The notes beneath the pieces were generated by a model. That model made no database searches, was not told the DNA's origin, and worked only from the letters and a program-made list of their open reading frames with translations. Shown in pieces: positions 55,069 through 64,000 of a DNA stretch of 64,000 bases. Origin of the DNA: Nereocystis luetkeana (lineage: Eukaryota > Sar > Phaeophyceae > Laminariales > Laminariaceae); NCBI GenBank assembly GCA_031213475.1, contig JARUPZ010000025.1, forward strand, positions 9,503,544-9,567,543, read 5' to 3'. Each line of letters opens with the position of its first letter. Position 1 is the first letter of the stretch. The translations under genes were made by a program, and so were the position numbers.

Positions 55069-55217
55069 GGCGGTAGTCCTATGATCTTAAAGAGGGGGGT
55101 TGTCTACGGTAGAGAAGAAACAGCCGAATGTGAACGCACATATTAGCGTTGAATTAGTTTTGGTTGACAGCTTTGTATTTGTTTTTCCTGGCTCCGCTAC
55201 CTAGCGCTAACCCTAAC

Positions 55218-55700
55218 CCAGCACAGGGTGTGTAATATTGGTCCTGTACAGGGTACCGACCCTGTGAAGGCTAGACAACACGACCCTGGCAGGGTCTTAA
55301 CCTGCACAGGGTGTGTACGATTGACCCTGTACAGGGTGTCGACCGTCTGGTCGACCTTCTAAAGGTTAGACAACACGACCCTGGCAGGGTCTCAACCTGC
55401 ACAGAGTATGTACGATTGACCCTGTACAGGGTGGCCAAGTGGTGCAGGGTTTGTACCGAGTACCTTGCCAAGGTCTTCACCCTATACTATGCAAGGTCTG
55501 TTCACAGAACCCTGTACAGGGTTCGTACCCTGACAGGGTGCTTCCTCCTAACCTCAACAGGGTTCTACACCCTGACAGGGTGCTTCCATGTAAGCTCAAC
55601 ATGGTTCAAGACCCCCAGCGAGGTGCTCACAGGGTCTCCGCAGGGTGTCGACACTGGGAGGGTATTCACAAGGCATAGCCGAGTGTCCACCTGTGCGTGA
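55218..55700. repeat. Array of ACCCTG...CAGGGT palindromes, right copy
   Basis: Inverted copy of 17,776-18,250. It begins next to CTAACCCTAACCC at 55,207, where the arm homology stops. Confidence 0.85.
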
Positions 55701-57290
55701 ACCCGACCGTACTATAATCAAGTGATTTCGACTCCACCATACTAAAGTCAAGTATTTTTTCATCTCACACAAAATTGAAATTGTTTGAGGAATCGATGCT
55801 AGATTCAATCCTTTCAAGTTTTGCAAACTAAAATCAAGTGATTTCGGATCCACCGTACTCAAGCCGAGGTAGGAGAACCCGACCGTACTAAATTCAAGTG
55901 ATTTCGACTCCATCATACTAAAATCAAGTCTTTTTTTCATCAGATACACAATTGAAGTTGTTTTAGGAATCAATGAAAAAGTTATGTATCAAATTTTTCG
56001 ACACAGAAATCAAGTGATTTAGACTGCACCGTACTCAAGCCGAGGTGGGTGACCCCGACCGTACTATAATCAAGTGATTTAGACTCCACCACACTAAAAT
56101 CAAGTTTTTTCATCTCACACAAAATTGAAATTGTTTGAGGAATCGATGCTTAGTTCAATACTTTCAAGCTTTTCATACTAAAATCAATTGATTTAGGCTC
56201 CACCGTACTCAAGCTGAGGTACGTGAACCTGACTGAACTAAAAACAAGTGTTTTCGACTCCACTATACTAGAGTCAAGTCTTTTTTCGTCTGATACAAAA
56301 ATGAAATTGTTTTAGGACTCAATGTAAAAGTTATATATCCCCTCTTTCGATACTAAACTCAAGTGATATAGACTCCACCGTACTCAAGCCGAGGTGGGTG
56401 AACCCGACCGTACTATAATCAAGTGATTTCAACTCCACCATACTAAAGTCAAGTTTTTTTCATCTCACACAAAATTGAAATTGTTTGAGGAATCGATGCT
56501 AGATTCAATCCTTTCAAATTCTGCATACTAAAATAAAGTGATTTAGGATTCACCGTCCTCAAGCGGAGGTAGGTGAACCCGACCGTACTAAAATCAAGTG
56601 ATTTCGACTCCACCATACTGAAGTCAAGTCTTTTTTTCATCTGATACAAAATTACAGTTGTTTCCGAAACCAATGTAAATTTTTATATAGCACATTTTTC
56701 GATCCTAAAATCAAGTGATTTAGACTCCACCGTACTCAAGCCGAGGTGAGTGAACCCGACCGTACTATAATCAAGTGATTTCGACTCCGTCACTAAAGTC
56801 GAGTCTTTTTTTCATCTTACACAAAATTGAAATTATTTGAGGAATCGATGCTAAATTCAATGCTTTCAAGTTTTGCACACTAAAATAAAGTGTTTTACGG
56901 CCTGAACATACTAAAAACCGAGTTGTGGGGACCCGATCGTACTCAAATCAAGTGATTTCGACTCCACCATACTACTCGAGTGATTTTTCATCTGATACAA
57001 AATTGAAATTCTTTGAGGAATCAATGCTAAATTCAACATATTGAAGTTATGCATACTAAAATCAAGTGATTTGGACCCCGCCATTTTCAAACCGAGTTGT
57101 TGGGACCCAACGGTACCCAAATCAAGTATTTTTTTCAGCTGATTGATAAAAAACCAAAGTTTTTTCAGGAGTCAAGATATGTAAGTTTTTCGTACTAAAA
57201 TCGAGTGATTTGGACTCCGCCATTCTCAATGAGGTTTGGGGACCCGACCGTGCTCAAATCAAGTCATTTGTACTACATTGTACTAAAATC
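55701..57290 (+). repeat. ~175-bp satellite, right arm (about 9 units)
   Basis: The landmark CCCGACCGTACTATAATCAAG or a variant recurs near 55,702, 55,879, 56,057, 56,228, 56,405, 56,578, 56,756, 56,932, 57,106 and 57,243, spacing 171-178 bp apart from the last. The left arm has about half as many units. Confidence 0.9.
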
Positions 57291-58542
57291 AAGTAATAAT
57301 TGTTCGTCATACGAAATCCAAGTATTTTCAGTGATCAATACTGATATTCGGGTGCAGACACCAGGTGACCACAAGAGATTCATGCTCCAGATGATCTCTC
57401 GTTCGCCCTGCGATCCTTCTGCTGTACTGCCGGTGGGACTAGCTGCTGCACAATTGGACGTACCGCTAATTCGAAGCTTTATCCACTTACCCATAAACTC
57501 AATTTTATTTTATTGTATACCTGGTATATATGTATGTACAGTAGTATTCATAATATACTAATATGATCGCACACTATTTCCTTTAAACAGCACCACTATG
57601 TATGTGTAGTCTGTCCTCAAAAATTCGTGCGTGTGTTATTTGCATGATGGGTGGATGCAGTTATTACGGGGGACCATATTAAATAGGACCTACGGTACCC
57701 ACCAAAACCTATATATTTCCCTATTTGTACTCACAATATTTGGTCCTATATACTATGGTCCCCCTTAATAGTGTCAACGGGCAGTTAGTTCTCAACAGGT
57801 GTGCTGGTATTTCATACGAGCAATAATTCGCTCTTGCGCCACCCACTCCCCTAGCCACTTTCCGGAGGGGACCTTGTAGATGGTATGTTTCCCTTCCACG
57901 TAATATACAAGGCGCACACTGCTTTATGGTATTATGCACGCAACAATCAGGAATACACCTCGGACCCAAGGCATGCACAGCATTGCTGCAGCTGTGCAAT
58001 CACCAGTCAATAATGCTCGCAACAATTTCAACCGCTTGTTGCCCTCAAAATAGAGTAATATTATAGCATAAAGACTGTCATAATACACTGACGACACCAT
58101 AAATCTTCACCGTGAAATCAACGGGAACTCACCCGCCGCGCAGAAGACATTGGCGATCGCTGCTGCTGATGGGTGGTGCTAAAGAGCGATGTGATACGGC
58201 AGGTGTACGACTGCTGGAGATTACGGCTGACAAAACCCATGTATGTATGGCTCTCTCCTTCCTTATATGTGCGAGCTAGACTCGCTAGAGCCATGTCGGC
58301 TTATATATTATTTAGAAGGATATTATGAAGATATTCGAAGAGGAAAGTGGATCCCGGGAGATTCTCGGGCGCCTGGGAGGGTTTTCTGTCATCATGTCAT
58401 ATCATAGGATCATATCATATCATATATGATATATGATATAATATGATAGGATATATTATATCATATAACACATTTTTTTTACAAATCTATCATATATATA
58501 TCACATCAATCAGAGCGTTTTCGAAAGTGATACCAGTATCTA

Positions 58543-59202
58543 CCCAGAGGACTTGAAAAAATCGAAAAATGGAATAATAATACCCAGGGTCGAAGAGGAA
58601 CATAGGATGAGCTCAAAGCGTTGGGATGAAGTTCCGATAAAGTTTCGACGACCGGGTGGCAAGCGCACGATGGGCGAGGTAGTATTTGTGGCTGCAACGC
58701 GGCTTGTCTGCTGGCGGCACGAGCGCGTAATATATATGGGCAAGGAATCACCATGGGGTGCCCTCGCAAGAAACCGGGGGAGCAGGAAGTAAGTGGCTGT
58801 GGCGGTAAATGTTTCGACATGAAGCCCACTCAACATCCAAACGTCCGCCACCGAACAGCGCGATGGCCGGCACACAAATTCTAGAGCACTCCGAAGGGAG
58901 CGGGAACCCACCGCGAGAACCGCCAGCTACGAGCTGTGGAGGGTGCCTCAAGTGTGCGAGTTGTGTCTATCCACCGGCGCTGTCGAGCGCTATCGCCGGG
59001 AATCACGTGCTGTGGCGGTTGAGTCATTCAGAAAATTTCCACCGGGTGAAAATTCGACTCGACTTCTTTTTCTTTCGTTTTTGATTTCGTTACTTTTCTT
59101 TTCTCGATAGGAATCAACCTGTTGTTTTTTATAGGAAAACGGAAGTCTGTTCGTTTAATTTTATTTTTATTTTCGTTTTTTTTATCTCGTTGAAACCGGC
59201 CC
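58543..59202 (-). mobile_element. Truncated TIR element, family H1 (right-arm copy)
   Basis: Inverted counterpart of 15,178-15,810 with the same missing end. Non-coding. Confidence 0.75.
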
Positions 59203-59211
59203 TAGGACTTA

Positions 59212-61935
59212 GGCCGGATCTTATGCACATTTTTTTGAGGTGATTATATGACTGTTTACGGAGGCGTCGGGGTATCTGGTCCCATATCTGATCAAATTTT
59301 ATCAAAATCACGTCTTATGGGGCCTGTTTGGTGGAAACAATGTTCCTCCGAGATTTTATCACTCCTGAAATTCCATGAAATGATTTTGTTTGGCAGCCTT
59401 TTCTGATCAACTCTGAAAGTGATAAAATTTGGCTTTGCACTAGACCTCGGTGGCATTATAAAATTTTGTCTAGGTTATGTGTGTGTGTTCTTCACATTAA
59501 ACCGTTCTTTCTACCCGTCGACATCCAGCACAACCAGTGTCCGTGCCGATTCTTCAATCCTAGAAGAGATACAAGTTCTGTGGTCACAAAGCTACGCCAC
59601 AGAGATACTACGTTGCCACGTGTGCAGTGTGAACTGCAGTGGGCAAAGCAAAGCCATGTCATCATACACTTCCGTTCCCCTCGCTGCCTCGGCAAGGAAT
59701 GCTGCGAGGCATGCCCTATCAGGCTAATAGCGAGTGGGGTAGGTCTTTCTGGCGGGTGTAAGGCCGGACTCACCCTCAAGGAGTGATACCTTCTTGCTGC
59801 TGCCTGTGGCCGCGAGGCTCAGGCGGCAGTAGAGTTGGGTCGTACGTGGTGCGTCAGGCACGGAGACCTACGATTCGCGCGTCTTTTTAGGCAGCTGCGG
59901 CAGAGCAGCAATGCTCAATCGGGGTGTCCATGCGCGGAGGCAGGCGCCACCACAGGCCACACTACGGCACAGTCTATTGCGCCGGTAGGAGGCTGGATTC
60001 GACGACGAGGGAGGAGGGAGACTGAGCGTCGACGTGCGGGGAAGAGACGGATTGACCTCCCCCTGCGCGAGAATTTTTATTTCCCAGATCAGAACCGCAA
60101 GTGCGAGGAGCATTTTGTTTTTCAGGATGACGGAGAAAGGGAAACGACTGGAAGGGAATGGCAACGAGTGCACGCGCGAAGGAACGGGTGGATTGGGCCA
60201 AGGCGATGATGCGGCCATGAAGAGCGGCAGGAAGACGGTGCATGGAGACCCATGATTTGCGCGCACACTATCATCACGAGAGAAGCAGTCATAGTTTGTA
60301 TTTTCCTGGTTTTGTTTTTCACGAGGCAGAATAGTATCTACCGGTACTCGTCACTGGTTTTTGTAGTTTAACGAGTTGTATACCCTTCATGGGGAATAAC
60401 CTACGCAACTATCAGGGACGTGGTATCATAACTGTGCTGCACCTTTTGTGTCAGACAGTCCAGGAAGAGATGGCGATCGTTGATATTCGTGTGGCAGTAA
60501 GGTTCGATTGCTCCTTTTTTCACTGCATATCCGCGAGTCTTCACTCTGACAGCACTCCAGATAGCAGGCAGGTGTGTTCCTCTTTCGTATTCACGACTAC
60601 CGTGCGTTTCGTACGGTGCAGGCAGCACTTCAGACAGCATCCGCTGTAGTCAGCAGCCACGAGTTGGTTAGTGGTGGGAACGGGGGTACTCTTCTATGTT
60701 ATAGTTGAGAGGATATACCCTCGGCCATGTTAGTTCAGTTTTGCACATTGGTTTTATCTTGTGTGCGCTTTTTCCGTCTCGTGTATTTTGAGGCAGCCGA
60801 ATTTTCGATTTTTTTTGTTTTTCGGATCTTCCTAGGGATCCAGCACCTTTGTGTGACCACGGACTCCTTCGTCAGAGAGTTAATGTGAGAACAACAACAA
60901 CAACAACAACAACAACTAGATACGACAAGCACGACTTACGCAATCTATGAAATAGTGAAACGAAAAGAAACAATCTAAGAGAAAACAAAAACAAGGTAGA
61001 CAAATCGAAAAAGAAAAGAAGAAAAATGAAAGCAAAATCTAAGAGAAACAATCTGTCGTGCCCCCCCCCCTGCAGGCGAGGTGGCCAACACTTGAAAAAG
61101 AACGAGCTGGAAAAAAGAAGAAATAACAAAAAACACCACTGCTTGTGAACAGAGGAAGACAAAGAACCAAGGAGAAAGTAACAAGGAAAAACAACAGAGG
61201 GGAAATAACAGGCAGACCAAAGCCCAAAGCACCTTCCAGGTGGCGGCAGCAGCTTGTTGTACGAGTAGTATAGCCAGGTTCTCCCTGCTAATCCGTCTGG
61301 TACCTTGCTACCCAGACTGCCGTCTCCGCCCTAGACTGGGTTCATGACGGGTCACGACGCTACATACATGCTTGGTTACGCTTGTACACAGCTGGGCTCC
61401 AACACTTACTTGTGCGTCGGCCACCACGGAGAGGGAGGGCATCAGTACCTTGGCCACCATCGTGTCCCTTGCGGCTGCCCAACTAAGTTACTGCAGCTGC
61501 TCTAGGCGAAACAACTTTGGCAACGAATAGGACGAGACTACAGCAGCAGTATCAAAACAATCAAACGGTATTTTTCTGACTACGACCGCCGCAAGCAGCT
61601 CATGCTCCGCGAAGGCGAGAGCTCCTTGCTGGTCCAGCGACTAGCAAACCCCTTACGCAGCTCCCCAGGGGCTTCCACATTCCGTTGCTTCCTTCGAGGA
61701 GCTGGTGGTGAAGGTTGATCGCCCAACCCGTCGTGAGCGACTCTCGTTCGTGTCGTGGTCCACGTGGAGTTCAAAATGTCGGTTGTGTTCTGTTTTTTTA
61801 GTTCTCCCATGAAATAAAACCAAAATCACGATAAGACGGCACATGGCGCACCGATCTGGTGTGGCTTTTTGCCGGTGGAAAATCCGACTTCCTGCTTTTT
61901 TCAATCACTCAACATTTTTTGCATAATACCCAGCC
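59212..61935. mobile_element. TIR element, family H3 (2.7 kb), inserted in the right arm
   Basis: The left end GGCCGGATCTTATGCACA and the inverse of the right end, GGCTGGGTATTATGCAAA, form imperfect TIRs. TTA is duplicated on both sides (59,209-59,211 and 61,936-61,938). The left arm at about 15,165-15,177 shows the unoccupied site (GGCATAAGTCC). No transposase was recognised. Most of its length is a repeat block also found in the inner LTR element. Confidence 0.8.
59466..61334 (-). repeat. Repeat block inside the H3 element, shared with 32,624-34,990
   Basis: Colinear in reverse with the block in the inner LTR element, except that the piece at 59,466-59,668 lies at the other end there. CTAG flanks both sides (59,463-59,466 and near 61,333), which may mark a separate insertion. 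Includes an (AAC)n run at about 60,890-60,915. Confidence 0.7.
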
Positions 61936-62762
61936 TTATGCCTATGGAAACGCGAAGTTCGACAGTTGTTTTTCAAAAATATTGCCTTACAAAACTGCCG
62001 AAAATGTCCTCGTACCGCCGCAGTGAGTGGGGAAAAAAGGAAACAATGTTCGATTTTTTATTTATTTCCCCCCAACGGCTGCAGGCGGCGCAGGAGTATA
62101 TATATGTTTTTTCTGGCTGCAAATTGTCAACACGACGATATAAACCAGCTCGTGCGACCATCGACGCTCGATTTCGACATAGGCTCAGCCTAAGCCAACC
62201 CGCTCGGTATCTGACAAGGCCAACGAATACAGATGACGGCCTCGAAGATATCAGGTGGATCCATGGTGTAGGGGGCGAGAGCTTGCCGGCAGCGTCCTAC
62301 GGTATCCTCCCAAACCTGAAAAAAAGTCTTTTTTTTGCCATTCGAGACGAATGAATGGAGAAGTTCTGTCTTCTGTTTTGTGCAAACTAGCGGCCAAATG
62401 TTTTTTTTATCATACATACGCCTGGTCATCTCCCGCCACAGGACACCGGCCATGGTGTGAAGACGGTGACCCTAGGGTGGGTCGGAGCCCCTATAAATAG
62501 CGTACTCCGTTCAGAGTTCATGACGCAATCGTTGGTTTTGTTGATCAATGTCTCTGGAGGACTCGGAATCTCGCCACTTAACCAAAGATTGGCCTGCGTT
62601 TTCCAGATTTGTTTTTTTCGGGCTTTTCCAAAAGTAGGGAAGTTTTTGGTTTTTTTACGTGGCCCATAGGAAGCGTGTTCTGATTTTTTTTGGCGGGTAT
62701 TTTTGAAATTCAAACTTTTTATTCAAACTTCGCTGTCCCATTGGCATATAGGTCTAAGGTAA

Positions 62763-63564
62763 GGCTGTTTCCTATGCGGTTCGATTTCGAGCTTCAGATT
62801 TATTTGTATTTTTCGATCACAAAAAAAAACGAATGACCCTGCTTATTTATGCAGTCGAAATATGCAAAATCTGACCGGATTTTTTGCGATTTGAGAATCC
62901 GATGACCCAAGTCGTCGGGTTTTGGCCCAAAATCCGACGACCTGGGTCATCAGATTTTCAAATCGAGAAATGGCATGCTCTCTAAATTCAAGATGTTATC
63001 CATATGACAGCGAACAGCAGCAGAACGATCAATGAGTTAGAAGGTGACACAGCTGTATAGCGGCGTCGCTTCGCGCCTGACGCTCGGGCGGCGGGCGGCG
63101 CGACCCTCCGTGGCCAGACGCCAGTCGCCTGGCGCGGGCTCGGGCCTAGAGACCAAGAGAAGCGCACTCGGCACACACCTCTCCGTGGATACGTACGAGT
63201 ATTTGTACGTACACTGCTGTACAGCAGCAGCAGTCAGTCACAACATGGAACCCAAAATACCTAGACAGGTGGCTCTAGCGCACTCGCCACGTCTCTTCGC
63301 CGCCAGACCAGAGATGGTCAGCCTTGGCTCGGATGCTTGGGTCCTACGCGCAGTGCAGCGCACCCAGCGCGTCTCTTCGCGGCGCCAAACCACAAAAACA
63401 GCAGTTCGTCTCGGCGTTTGCTCAAATCTCTACACACACAATAAATCTGATTTTTCCGCATAAATTATAGGAAGGCTGTTTCGATTTGCCAACTTCACAT
63501 ACATCTGAAAATGCAATCGGGCCGAATTCTGAAGCTCAAAAATCGAACCGCATAGGAAACGGCC
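62763..63564 (-). mobile_element. TIR element, family H2 (802 bp), inserted in the right arm
   Basis: The ends are GGCTGTTTCCTATGCGG and CCGCATAGGAAACGGCC, with target duplication TAA (62,760-62,762 and 63,565-63,567). The left arm at about 14,335 lacks it. A minus-oriented sister of 49,433-51,051, with the internal hairpin at 62,887-62,963. Confidence 0.85.
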
Positions 63565-64000
63565 TAAGGGTCATTTTTTTATCGGAGAGCATATTTTTCC
63601 ATAATTTCGACTTTGTCTTCCCGCAATTTTTTAATCTTCTATAATTATTTCCTGATTGTTTTTCCAAATAATATGTACGTAAAATTTGACGAACTTGTTT
63701 TTCCGCTTCTTCTGGAGAATTTCACGAATAGTGACAGAATGCCTCCGAATATTGATACAGATCTCCCATTATTATTCCCAAACTGTGTAACTTATTATTT
63801 TGGGGAAACGCTCTCCGACAAGAATGAGCCTTACGTGCATGTCATATGATCGTTCGTTTTCGGTTCCGCACAGTATAGAATAATCCGTATTCGCCCAGCA
63901 TGATGTGTCGCAGATACGATTACCCCAGGCAATACTTAGGTCGCGCATCATTCACCACCAATTACTAAAAAAATACCATTAATTTGCCCGGGGACACAAA

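Larger units (their letters stand above)
55218..64000 (-). repeat. Right arm of the large inverted repeat, enlarged by insertions
   Basis: Reverse complement of 13,895-18,250 in order, interrupted by a 2.7-kb TIR element (59,212-61,935), an 0.8-kb TIR element (62,763-63,564) and roughly 0.9 kb of extra satellite units. The sequence reaches the end of the window still matching. Confidence 0.9.

Overview
The window is eukaryotic nuclear DNA and is almost entirely repeats. The evidence is two families of LTR retrotransposons with integrase and reverse transcriptase, two non-autonomous LTR elements, several families of small terminal-inverted-repeat (TIR) DNA elements, satellites and minisatellites, and one stretch with GT-AG introns. 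No bacterial operon, rRNA, tRNA or CRISPR array was seen. The mixture (CAG/CTG tracts, copia and gypsy elements, short exons with GTGAGT donors) would fit an alga, perhaps a stramenopile such as a brown alga, but no host gene proves this.

Layout. 0.6-10.4 kb: a broken Ty3/gypsy element on the + strand whose polyprotein reads Gag, a NADAR domain, protease, RT, RNase H, integrase, chromodomain and a Tudor-like tail. 10.4-13.9 kb: low-complexity DNA and a hairpin array. 13.9-18.25 kb and 55.2-64.0 kb: two arms of one large inverted repeat (over 4.3 kb), holding a ~175-bp satellite and an array of ACCCTG/CAGGGT palindromes. 18.5-19.3 kb: a GATC-rich minisatellite. 22.5-24.2 kb: a likely spliced gene of unknown product on the - strand. 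26.9-40.1 kb: a minus-strand non-autonomous LTR element (408-bp LTRs, TSD TGCTC) whose 3' LTR is split by a second minus-strand LTR element of 9.5 kb (TSD CTGC). 40.9-48.5 kb: a Ty1/copia element with 372-bp LTRs and TSD GGTTT. 49.4-53.2 kb: nested TIR elements. The right arm of the inverted repeat has itself received a 2.7-kb and a 0.8-kb TIR element, both with 3-bp TSDs; the left arm preserves the empty sites.

The genes that can be read belong to the mobile elements. The copia and gypsy elements carry the full retrotransposition set, but both are inactivated by stops and frame changes. The two other LTR elements lack pol and would have needed enzymes from elsewhere. The most unusual content is the NADAR domain, a family of NAD/ADP-ribose-related enzymes, placed inside a gypsy polyprotein that also ends in two chromatin-reader-like modules.
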